Assembly: GCA_009746045.1 (NCBI GenBank)
Contig: RPFO01001020.1
Coordinates: forward strand, 1-21,111
Direction: 5' to 3'
DNA: 21,111 bases
Source: Mesostigma viride
Taxonomy: Eukaryota > Streptophyta > Mesostigmatophyceae > Mesostigmatales > Mesostigmataceae
Shown here: positions 9,135 through 16,388 of the stretch, one piece after another
Position numbering within the stretch: the first letter of the stretch is position 1
How the letters are laid out: every line of letters starts with the position of its first letter
Program-made: the position numbers and the translations under genes
Notes under the pieces: model-generated
What the model saw: only the letters and a program-made list of their open reading frames with translations
Told to the model about the DNA's origin: nothing
Database searches by the model: none

Positions 9135-9291
9135 ACAAACATCCACATCTTTCCTGTCCAAGTCCCCAGTGTGTGGGGTGTTTCTTCTACTGCCTGTCAC
9201 CCAAACCCCGTGGATGGGCTGGTTTCTAACTATGGCCCTTGTCTCTAAACTAGAGGGGTTTTTGACATCCAATGCTGTCAGCTGTAACTGT

Positions 9292-10476
9292 TCAGTCGTC
9301 CTCGTTGCCAGCCGGAGTCCAGGTGGGGTCTGCAGCCTCGTCGTCGACGCCCTGTGCAGCAGCGTCAGCGTCTATGGCGTCCACGAGATCACTGATTGGG
9401 TCAGTGGGGGCGTCGACGGGGATTGCTGTGTCCACTGCTTCCCCTGGACGAGGAGCACGCTGGGAAGAAGGGCCGGCAGCACTCGCTCCAGGCAGGCTGG
9501 CAAGGATGCGCCCGGCCTTCTCCGTGGTCACCCCAAACAACTGAGCCATGCGCTTGAAGACGTCTGGGCTGTCGCGCTCCATTGCAGCTGAGAGCGCCTC
9601 CACCTTGTCAAACACGCCCATCATTGCGCTAAGCTTCTTCGCAGACTCAGCCTCCGGGCAAGTCTCCATGTGCTCCTCGACGGCGCGTTTCTTGCCCTCA
9701 TAGCCGCAGCACATCTTGGAAGAAAGCGTCTCGTTGTCCAGCAGGCGGAACGAGACGGTGTTGCCACAGGTGTAGACGTTGTACTCGCACTCCTCCTCGT
9801 GCGCCGCCATCATGTTGCTTGGGATGATCGTAAAGCAGCCGGGGTGTTCGCAGGCCCTGTACTGCGTCCTCGACGCCAGGCTGTTGAGCTGCGGGTTGGG
9901 GACGAACAGCTGCCCAGACGAGCTCAGCGGCTTGCGGCACTGCGGGCACTGGTTTCTGAACGTGTGAAGCTTGGTAGTGGCACAGGTGTCGCAGATGATG
10001 ATGGAGCATGCGTGCGCGGGCTCGTTCTCCAGCATGAGAGTGACATACTTGTCTCTCTCCTCCGCGCAAATGGCGCATTCGATCTTGCTCAAGTCCAGGA
10101 CGAGCTTCGCCACCTTGAAAGTGTTCTCCAGATAGGGAAACACGTTGTTTCTTGTGTCGAAGTCCCCGTGATTATCGTGCACGGGCACAGGCTTGTTAGC
10201 CCTGTGAAGCTGCCGTTGTTCAGCGGTCAGTTCTGCATGCACGGGTGTGTGGGGGCAAGAAAACATAACAAGAAATGAGTACCAAAAGGCGGAAACGACA
10301 AGAAAAAGCGCTTTTGGGTGCAAAAAAACAAAGGCTCGTCACAAACCTGCTTCTCCAGTAGCCGTGTTCCTCGCAGCACGTCGCTTTCCCCTGCCACTTC
10401 CACTGCCACTGCCACTAGCTCCAGTAACACCACGGCCAAAGTTGTAGCTAGCTGCGTATCTGGGGCGGGAAGCCAT
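9292..10476 (-). CDS. RING plus TRAF/SIAH-type zinc-finger protein (candidate E3 ubiquitin ligase), right copy, one intron
   Basis: Exons are 10476-10347 and 10232-9292 on the minus strand (356 aa). It matches the left copy across the RING (residues 96-142) and TRAF/SIAH-like region (171-199), with Gly instead of Arg in TTEKA(G/R)RIL. The protein ends GNEDD, an acidic C-terminus that probably represents the original form, because the left copy differs by one missing base just before this stop. The TATA box and intron are conserved. It converges on the left copy across the palindrome core, so read-through transcripts would fold back on themselves. No transmembrane segment or signal peptide is visible in the spliced protein; the hydrophobic start of the unspliced frame is intronic. 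Confidence 0.87.
10233..10346 (-). other. spliceosomal intron in right RING/TRAF gene
   Basis: 114-nt mirror of the left intron with the same GT and AG ends; splicing keeps the frame. Its conservation with the reading frame on both sides supports a real intron. Confidence 0.85.
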
Positions 10477-10549
10477 ATCCAGTGAGAGAGTTTTGGTGTG
10501 CTGAGCTGATGTGAGGTGAGCGAGTGGCGAGGAGACGAGGAAGTCTGGT

Positions 10550-10556
10550 CTTTATA
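10550..10556 (-). promoter_or_regulatory. TATA box of right RING/TRAF gene
   Basis: CTTTATA on the plus strand (TATAAAG on the minus), 74-80 nt upstream of the ATG at 10476; identical to the left copy. Confidence 0.65.
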
Positions 10557-10673
10557 CCTGCGCAGGCCTTGGTTGACGAGACGGTCCCGTGGCTGCCAGG
10601 CTATCTACGTGGTCTTGCACGGGCAATCTGGCTACGTGGAAGCGCGTTCGTCGTTTATGCGCCAAAACCTTAT

Positions 10674-11236
10674 CCACGGGACGCGTTTTTTTACGTTACA
10701 AATCCCGTGGCAGCATAACGGTCAGAAATATCCGTCCACGGGGATTAAGGATTTTCGGTTTTGAGCCCCGTGGCAGAGTAACTGTCGGATATTTCTGCCA
10801 CGGGGAAAGATTTTTTACGTTACAAATCCCGTGGCAAAATAACGCTCGAAAATATCCGTCCACGGGGACAGAAAAAAAAACCGATTCGGGCCCCGTGGCA
10901 GAGTAACTGTCGGATATTTCTGCCACGGGGAAAGATTTTTTACGTTACAAATCCCGTGGCAAAATAACGCTCGAAAATATCCGTCCACGGGGACAGAAAA
11001 AAAACCGATTCGGCCCCGTGGCAAAGTAACTGTCGGATATTTTTGCCACGGGAAAGATTTTTTACGTTACAAATCCCGTGGCAAAATAACGCTCGAAAAT
11101 ATCCGTCCACGGGGACAGAAAAAAATCCGATTCCGGTCCCGCGGCAAAGTAACTGTCGGATATTTTTGCCACGGGGAAAGATTTTTTACGTTACAAATCC
11201 CGTGGCAAAATAACGCTCGAAATGTATGGCCACGGG
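10674..11236. promoter_or_regulatory. phased alternating CCCGTGG/CCACGGG array in a divergent promoter (right)
   Basis: Same structure as 6510-6948, but the landmark AAATCCCGTGGCA occurs five times (near 10700, 10826, 10950, 11075 and 11198) instead of four. This gives four full ~124-bp units and about 19 sites. It separates the divergent RING/TRAF gene (minus) and two-RING gene (plus). The unit-number difference accounts for most of the length difference between the arms, apart from the insertion. Confidence 0.85.
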
Positions 11237-11346
11237 AAATTTTTCCTCGTAACCGTCATACCGTTTCCCGTTACAAACCTCGTGGCTCGCCACGAGCCGT
11301 CGATCTTCTGAATTCTTCTAGACCACGGGAATTGCAGCCCCGTGGG

Positions 11347-11352
11347 TATAGA
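11347..11352 (+). promoter_or_regulatory. degenerate TATA box of right two-RING gene
   Basis: TATAGA where the left arm has TATAAA, 80 nt before the ATG at 11432. It is again next to CCCGTGG, and rules out the in-frame ATG at 11342, which lies upstream of the box. Confidence 0.5.
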
Positions 11353-11431
11353 TGCAGGACTTGCACCACCTCGCCTCGCATCCCACTCGCATCCACCCAG
11401 CTCTCTCAGCAACCAAAACCAACCAGCTCCA

Positions 11432-12697
11432 ATGGCTACCTCCTCCGCCATCTCTGCTCCTCGCCAGCGTGGGCCGCACAGTGCTCCCAAAGTCAAGAAA
11501 ACTCGCCACTTCAACATTCTTTTCCACCCAGTCACCGGCGAGCATGCATGCGAAGTCCACCTTCCTGAGGCTTCTCGCAGCGTTTTGAACGACATGATGG
11601 ATCACTACGAGACGAGCAACATCATGATGAACAAGAAGCGCATTCGCTGCGTCGGCTGCGACAAGATGAGGTCTCTCAAGCACTTCTGCGAGTTTGACGA
11701 GGATTACAAGATGCGCAACAATCACAGCTTTTCCCCCTGCGACGGCCATTTCTGCGACTCGTGCGAGTACCTTCAGCAGAACAACATGCTGAAGAGCATC
11801 CCCACGAAGGACTGCGCCAAGTGCAAGAAGCCGACTCGTGTGGATCTCCTCAAGATCGACTGCAACGGCAAGGCCGAGCACTGCATCAGCTGCTGGGACC
11901 CCGCATTCGAGCAGTTCGCGTTCGAGCACGAGCGGACGAAGAAGAGGTTCCCCGAGCTGCTCCAGATCTACCCGGATATGGAGGACACCGCCGAGTTCAT
12001 CAAGTGGCCCACGCCAGGCACCTACACCGTCTCTGAGCCGAACTTCGCTCTCACCGGCCCCACCGACCCTGGCAAGGTCAACGTCAAGGTCGAGGAGCGC
12101 GACCAGCCCTTTCTTCGCGGTGGCTACAAGAGGAAGCAGGAGGACACAAACGACTACCTGAGGTCTTGCGGGCTGTTCAACGACGCCATCAAGAAGCCCA
12201 AGGTCGACATCGAGAACTTCAAGAGCGACTTCACCAAGGAGATCTCCAGGATCAAGTGGGAGTGCGAGAAGCGCAACTATGTCTCCCACCTCAGCTTCGT
12301 CTCTTTCACGCTGTCCGAGTCCAACCTCAACAGCACCGTCACTCCCGGCACCAAGGAGTTCGAGCATCTGAAGAACAAGTTCTGCGGCGTCAAGGCTGCC
12401 AGCAAGCAGATGGGCTGCAACCACCAGTTGGACGTGCCCTCCAAGACCTGCAAGGTGTGCAACAAGAAGGCGCACTACCTCTTCACCGCCAACGGCCACA
12501 GCATCGACAACGACGTCGTCTGCAGCGAGTGCGTCCTCGACACTCTGCGGGAGGCTGGCACCAAGAGTGTCTCCTGCCCCATCTGCGAGGGCAAGGACTC
12601 CAAGCACGACCTGTGCTTCCCGTTTTTCCGCTACGACTCCGCAGAGTCCTGCTATGCAGCTGTCATGAACCAACTGGCCGCCCCGCGTGCCCTGTAA
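11432..12697 (+). CDS. protein with two RING-like zinc clusters (candidate ubiquitin ligase), right intact copy
   Basis: 421 aa from ATG 11432 (MATSSAISAPRQRG). An in-frame ATG at 11342 lies upstream of the TATA-like box and is unlikely to be transcribed. The first cluster is close to RING spacing: C73-x2-C76, C103-x2-H106-x-C108-x2-C111, C128-x2-C131, followed by C144, C151 and C154. A second, at 340-385, has CKVC, a central GH, CSEC and CPIC. The middle, about residues 170-320, is charged with a basic GGYKRKQED stretch. Two RING-like clusters suggest an E3 ubiquitin ligase or another zinc-dependent interaction protein; no closer family is recognised. It is divergent from the RING/TRAF gene across the phased array, so co-regulation is likely. 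Codon use is strongly GC3-rich. Confidence 0.85.
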   Translation: MATSSAISAPRQRGPHSAPKVKKTRHFNILFHPVTGEHACEVHLPEASRSVLNDMMDHYETSNIMMNKKRIRCVGCDKMRSLKHFCEFDEDYKMRNNHSFSPCDGHFCDSCEYLQQNNMLKSIPTKDCAKCKKPTRVDLLKIDCNGKAEHCISCWDPAFEQFAFEHERTKKRFPELLQIYPDMEDTAEFIKWPTPGTYTVSEPNFALTGPTDPGKVNVKVEERDQPFLRGGYKRKQEDTNDYLRSCGLFNDAIKKPKVDIENFKSDFTKEISRIKWECEKRNYVSHLSFVSFTLSESNLNSTVTPGTKEFEHLKNKFCGVKAASKQMGCNHQLDVPSKTCKVCNKKAHYLFTANGHSIDNDVVCSECVLDTLREAGTKSVSCPICEGKDSKHDLCFPFFRYDSAESCYAAVMNQLAAPRAL

Positions 12698-12738
12698 ATA
12701 GTTCAGAGAATCTCTCTAGTCCCGTGGACTTGTGTACA

Positions 12739-12744
12739 ATTAAA
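12739..12744 (+). terminator. ATTAAA polyadenylation signal, right two-RING gene
   Basis: ATTAAA lies 42 nt after the stop at 12697; no AATAAA is closer. Bases 12750-12930 are gene-free A/T-rich spacer before the next promoter. Confidence 0.45.
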
Positions 12745-12930
12745 GAGTAATTATATTTTTAATGAAAACAATTCACACGAACATCATGTCTTATTTTCCA
12801 TGCTTGCAATCAAAGTAAAATTAACAATTGCACACGTCCCAAGTGTCCAAATTTAATAATACTTAGCCGTTGAGACTTGGCAAAAATTTGAATTTAGCGC
12901 GGTTTTAGATTTATACTTCTGGCGCCGTCA

Positions 12931-13116
12931 CCACGGGAAATGGCACGTGCCACGTGGCAGAATCCCGTGGACGTGCACCGGTCCGTACTCGCGCCGCGCC
13001 GTTCCGTATTTGCGCCGCGCTTATCCACAGGACGCGCGCGTCGCGCTCGCGCCGCGCTTATCCACAGGGCGCGGACCAATCCCGTGGCAGCTGTGGATAT
13101 CCCTTCGTCTATTAAG
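12931..13116 (+). promoter_or_regulatory. promoter region of right F-box-like gene
   Basis: Contains CCACGGG at 12931-12937 and CCCGTGG at 12964-12970 and 13081-13087. TTATCCACA lies at 13021-13029 and 13058-13066, with the related TGTGGATA at 13092-13099, and CTATTAAG at 13109-13116, about 65 nt before the ATG at 13181. It is mirrored at 4632-4817. The CCCGTGG motif is therefore shared by all three palindrome gene types. Confidence 0.55.
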
Positions 13117-13180
13117 TCGCGAGACGCAACAACTCTCGCAGCTATCCTCCTCTCCATCCACCACTACCACGAAAACAGCT

Positions 13181-13899
13181 ATGGCTGACTCCGCAAAACC
13201 AGCTATGGCTGCCACCTTCGACAGCCTGCCTGCAGAAATCGTGCACCGCCTCGTGGAGCTCTCGTGGCCCAAACTGTGTGGAATCAACAAGGCCACGCAG
13301 GTCCAGTTTGAGAAGGTGAAAGAGGAAAAGACGATCGAAGCCACTGAGCTGCTGAATGCCATTGAGAAGGAGATTCAGATGCGCTCCCGCAGACGCCGAA
13401 GGAACCCTGGCGAGCTGCGCCACATGACTTCATGCGATCTCAAGATGTGCAAGCGGTTGCTGATTGGCAAGAAGCCCTATATCTTTCTCCGTCAAGCGAA
13501 GAGGTGGGTCGCCGAGGCTCACTGCTACAGGAAGCATCTGGCGTGCCTTGCCCAGAATGTGTTTGACAAGATGTTCTGGGCTGTCATCGTCTTCGGACAC
13601 GACGCTGACCTTGTCGCTCACGAGTACATCAAGTCCGTGCCGGATCTCGAGAAGGAACGCACGGCAGAAGAGCACGGGCTCGAGCTCATCAATCGCATGA
13701 AGGAGGCGGTGCGCAAGGCCCTCGAGACAAGCGTGGCTCCTCACCACCGCCCCCCCGGATGCAGAAGATGGAGGAACTGTGCAATTGGGAGTTAGACGTG
13801 TGGAAGAACCAACTGGCCAATGGCTATGTCAGCTGCAGGGAGTGCAGCCTTTTGAAGCCAAGCCATGAACGGAAGAAGGCGCATGCGATGTACAAATAA
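13181..13899 (+). CDS. F-box-like small protein with conserved C7 slip site, right copy
   Basis: The frame-0 product is 204 aa (13181-13795) and identical to the left copy. The F-box-like motif is at residues 13-29. At codons 191-192 the sense sequence is CGC CCC CCC, a C-CCC-CCC heptamer in the exact phase of a -1 slippery site (13750-13756). A -1 slip leads into an open frame ending at TAA 13897-13899 and yields about 239 aa. The added tail is clearly protein-like (RMQKMEELCNW..., then SCRECSLLKPSHERKK), with C, C-x2-C and two H suggesting a zinc-binding end. Without the shift the tail is GCRRWRNCAIGS. A missing C (eight expected) through sequencing or mutation gives the same result, so programmed frameshifting is only one explanation. 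Confidence 0.7.
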
Positions 13900-13959
13900 G
13901 TACTTCCACTCCTACATTGAGAAAAGGAGTGTTGAAATGATTACTGTATTTAATTTTCT

Positions 13960-13965
13960 AATAAA
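13960..13965 (+). terminator. AATAAA signal, right F-box-like gene
   Basis: AATAAA lies 60 nt past the extended-frame stop at 13899 and is conserved in the left arm. Confidence 0.55.
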
Positions 13966-14030
13966 AGTGTTTACGTAAACAAAGAGTCCTCACATCTCAT
14001 GCATTATAAATAGGCCAATTAACAAATGCA

Positions 14031-14035
14031 ATAGG
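14031..14035 (+). repeat. target-site duplication ATAGG, left side
   Basis: ATAGG at 14031-14035 is repeated at 14851-14855. The left arm has a single ATAGG at the corresponding undisturbed site (near 3712-3716 on the minus strand), so the 5-bp duplication came with the insertion. Confidence 0.85.
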
Positions 14036-14183
14036 AGTTAGGTTAAATAGTGCCGGAACCTTTTTGCCGCCTCAGTGAGGCAAATCGGGCCGGAACACTA
14101 TTTTGCCCGGAATAACCACTTCCGAGCACCCAAGTTCATTCGGCTCAGGCGGCAAAAAGGTTCCGGCACTATTTAACCTAACT
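14036..14183. repeat. foldback unit 1 (asymmetric 148 bp)
   Basis: Has the full terminal inverted repeats around a single-copy middle that corresponds to one arm of units 2 and 3. It looks like the simplest form from which the palindromic units arose. Confidence 0.75.
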
Positions 14184-14307
14184 AAAACCTGGCCTCGTGG
14201 AGGGTGGGTTGAATATGAGACATCCGCCTAGGCCACTGAGCACGCACCACTAAATGCGCCGGAGCTGTCCGGATTCGAACCCCTGACCTCCAAGGTGCAC
14301 GGGTTTT

Positions 14308-14513
14308 AGTTACGTTAAATAGTGCCGGAACCTTTTGCCGCCTGAGGCAAATCGGTCCGTCACACTATTTTGCCCGGAATAACCACTTCCGAGCACCCAA
14401 GTTAATTCGGCCGAATTAACTTGGGTGCTCGGAAGTGGTTATTCCGGGCAAAATAGTGTGACGGACCGATTTGCCTCAGGCGGCAAAAGGTTCCGGCACT
14501 ATTTAACGTAACT
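14308..14513. repeat. foldback unit 2 (perfect 206-bp palindrome)
   Basis: Symmetric about TTCGGCCGAA near 14408-14413; same sequence as 14645-14850. Confidence 0.85.
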
Positions 14514-14644
14514 AAAACCTGTGCACCTTGGAGGTCAGGGGTTCGAATCCTCACTGAGGCAGCTCCGGCGCATTTAGTGGTGCGTGCTCAGCGGCCTAGG
14601 CGGATGTCTCGGGCTCTTCGTCCCCCTCCACGAGGCCAGGTTTT
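14514..14644. repeat. spacer A' with tRNA T-arm-like sequence
   Basis: Inverted relative of 14184-14307, bounded by AAAACCTG and CAGGTTTT. It contains GGAGGTCAGGGGTTCGAATCC near 14530-14550 (last 17 bases AGGGGTTCGAATCC-like), which matches a tRNA T-arm or pol III B-box. No acceptor stem, D-arm or A-box is visible, so it is a tRNA fragment or a SINE relic at most. Confidence 0.45.
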
Positions 14645-14850
14645 AGTTACGTTAAATAGTGCCGGAACCTTTTGCCGCCTGAGGCAAATCGGTCCGTCAC
14701 ACTATTTTGCCCGGAATAACCACTTCCGAGCACCCAAGTTAATTCGGCCGAATTAACTTGGGTGCTCGGAAGTGGTTATTCCGGGCAAAATAGTGTGACG
14801 GACCGATTTGCCTCAGGCGGCAAAAGGTTCCGGCACTATTTAACGTAACT
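14645..14850. repeat. foldback unit 3 (perfect 206-bp palindrome)
   Basis: Identical to unit 2. Its outer end is the right end of the whole insertion, next to the second ATAGG. Confidence 0.85.
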
Positions 14851-14855
14851 ATAGG
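14851..14855 (+). repeat. target-site duplication ATAGG, right side
   Basis: Second copy of the 5-bp duplication. Palindrome-arm sequence (TACGTAGCATATACT...) resumes immediately after it. From here to 15245 there is no gene; a GGGCCAATTGGCCC palindrome lies near 15147-15160. Confidence 0.85.
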
Positions 14856-15245
14856 TACGTAGCATATACTAAGCATACAAAACAGGGTGCAAGTGACAGA
14901 ATTCAAAAAGACTTAGCCGTTTAGGAGCTACACTTACTAGCACGGCCCCTTAGTGCCCAGGACTTGGTGAAAATTCGGGACTTTGCACAGAAACACGCCT
15001 AACGCCGCGCCGGTACTGCGTACGACAGAAGTAAGGGCGTATGACACGGTGCTCGGGACTTGTGCAAATTTAATTACTGACAAAGTACGCGCACTTGACC
15101 AATGCTAATTACTGTCAAAGTACCCACGGAGCGGTGCTAGGCACTGGGCCAATTGGCCCTTGCACAATGCATGCTCGGCCCCTAGCCGCAATGCAAAGGA
15201 ATTTATTAAGAATGGGTGGGATGAATCCACCCTCCATAGCCAAGG

Positions 15246-16157
15246 ATGAAAGACAATCTTGCTCAGCTCGTTAATAGAGCGTCTTACGAGACGGTTCTCA
15301 CGCTTTTGGGCAAGCGCCTCGATGACGAATTTAGGGCAAAAGAAAAGCAGGCGAACGAAGTGCAGAGGAGTGATAGGGTGGAGGCATGGAACCAGAAACG
15401 TGCCAGGGGTTCTCAGAATCAGGGCGACGACAAGGGAAAAGAAGAAACGTGCGACCCTTTTGACGTGTCCCGTATCCTCGACGCCAAGATGGTGAACAAG
15501 ACAGTCTTTCTCCTTGTAGACTGGTTTTACACGGATGAGGATCACGAGGAAGCCAACCGTTTGGGGAAGCCGCTCAAGCAGAACGACTGGCTGCCTATCT
15601 CCAACTTCGAGCCAGGATGCGATGAGCTCGTCCACAAATTCGCCAACAATTTCATTGGGACGCACAGCAAGGACGTTTCCAAGAAATTCCACACCAACCA
15701 CGTCGCTGTCAGGTCGGCATGGCATGCGGTCCTCAAGAAGAAGCTGGGCCAGGAGTCTAACGAAGCCAGGGAACGTTCTCACGAGCCCGAACCCAAGCGC
15801 GCCAAGACCGAGGATCGAACCCCTCCAACCTTTCCCAGCAACCTGCGTGAGAAGCCCCCGGCCAACCCAGGTCCTTTTCAGGATCCCCATCAGGCTGCGA
15901 TGGCCATCGGCATGAAGCTCAAGGCTAGCGAGAGGAAGCAGCAAGAGATCATGGCCGAGCTGGAAGCACTCCGTGCCGAGAAGGAGGCGTGGCAGGCCTC
16001 TGTGAAGCGAGCCATCGAGGTTGTCGACGACGACGATGCAATCCCGTTGGACGATGATCCCAAGGACGATGATCCTAAGGACGTGGATGCCAAGGATGGG
16101 CACAATGATGATGATGAGGAGGAGCAGGAGGATAATGACGAGGGAAATGCACACTAG
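15246..16157 (+). CDS. chromodomain-like nuclear protein, right paralog
   Basis: 303 aa, with a TATA-like TTATTAAG at 15205-15212. A charged N-terminal helix (about 1-50) precedes a chromo-like region at about 71-136: FDVSRILDAK, TVFLLVDWFY, NDWLPISNF, then C-x10-F. These match the order beta strand, LVxW core, WxP and terminal helix of chromodomains, which read methylated histone tails; the aromatic cage is not fully evident. An R-x2-W motif (RSAWHAVLKK), a basic PKRAKTED patch, a coiled coil (about 215-255) and a very acidic D/E-rich tail follow. It is homologous to the left gene over its full architecture but strongly diverged, although the flanking DNA on both sides is nearly identical to the left side. 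A hairpin (CCAGCA/TGCTGG) lies in the 3' region at about 16180-16200. Confidence 0.75.
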   Translation: MKDNLAQLVNRASYETVLTLLGKRLDDEFRAKEKQANEVQRSDRVEAWNQKRARGSQNQGDDKGKEETCDPFDVSRILDAKMVNKTVFLLVDWFYTDEDHEEANRLGKPLKQNDWLPISNFEPGCDELVHKFANNFIGTHSKDVSKKFHTNHVAVRSAWHAVLKKKLGQESNEARERSHEPEPKRAKTEDRTPPTFPSNLREKPPANPGPFQDPHQAAMAIGMKLKASERKQQEIMAELEALRAEKEAWQASVKRAIEVVDDDDAIPLDDDPKDDDPKDVDAKDGHNDDDEEEQEDNDEGNAH

Positions 16158-16245
16158 ACAGCTATGGTAGTGTGGCAGCACCAGCACAGCCATGCTGGCT
16201 TTTTCTTGGTGGTGGCAGCACCAATACACGTGACAGAGTCCATTC

Positions 16246-16388
16246 ATGCAATATAATCTGGAATAAAGAATTGTTTCATTAATAAATATCATTACATGTG
16301 TTTATTTCCATGCTTTACCACGAGGAATGCCATGTTATTGTGCATGCCTGTCAGCCCTCCAAAAGGGGGTCACTTTAGGTTTTTGTAG
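16246..16388. repeat. outer inverted repeat, right copy
   Basis: Reverse complement of 1950-2104. It ends at 16388, exactly where LamG-like coding sequence begins, so this is a recombination breakpoint. Confidence 0.85.
16262..16267 (+). terminator. AATAAA signal of right chromo-like gene
   Basis: AATAAA lies 105 nt past the stop at 16157, inside the conserved outer repeat. Confidence 0.6.

Larger units (their letters stand above)
14036..14850. mobile_element. 815-bp composite foldback (MITE-like) element
   Basis: Termini are inverted repeats starting AGTTA(G/C)GTTAAATAGTG and continuing about 36 bp through CCGGAACCTTTT(T)GCCGCC. It is organised as unit 1 (14036-14183), spacer A (14184-14307), unit 2 (14308-14513), spacer A' (14514-14644) and unit 3 (14645-14850). 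Units 2 and 3 are identical 206-bp perfect palindromes; spacers A and A' are inverted relatives. There is no transposase ORF, so it is non-autonomous. The AG...CT ends resemble Polinton-type ends, but the 5-bp duplication also fits other superfamilies such as Transib, so the class is not assigned. Confidence 0.85.
8812..15131. repeat. right arm of giant spacerless palindrome
   Basis: Reverse complement of 3472-8811. It has one extra ~125-bp promoter repeat unit, an 815-bp insertion at 14036-14850 with its 5-bp duplication, and a short local duplication of GTACTTTG(T/A)CAGTAATTA near 15067-15125. All three gene copies are open in this arm, so it looks like the less damaged copy. Confidence 0.95.

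Noticed and set aside
11342-11431. Upstream ATG of the two-RING gene
   Set aside because: It lies upstream of the TATA-like box, and the mirror copy supports the start at 11432/6315.
11318-12673. 451-aa open frame antisense to the two-RING gene (also 5075-6025 on the plus strand)
   Set aside because: It is Val/Leu/Ala-rich sequence produced by the GC-rich third codon positions of the real gene. No domains are visible.
13021-13066. Bacterial replication origin based on DnaA boxes
   Set aside because: There is no dnaA or bacterial gene context, and the sites sit in a eukaryotic-type promoter.
14514-14644. Complete tRNA gene
   Set aside because: Only the T-arm-like part is present. No acceptor stem, D-arm or anticodon arm can be folded.
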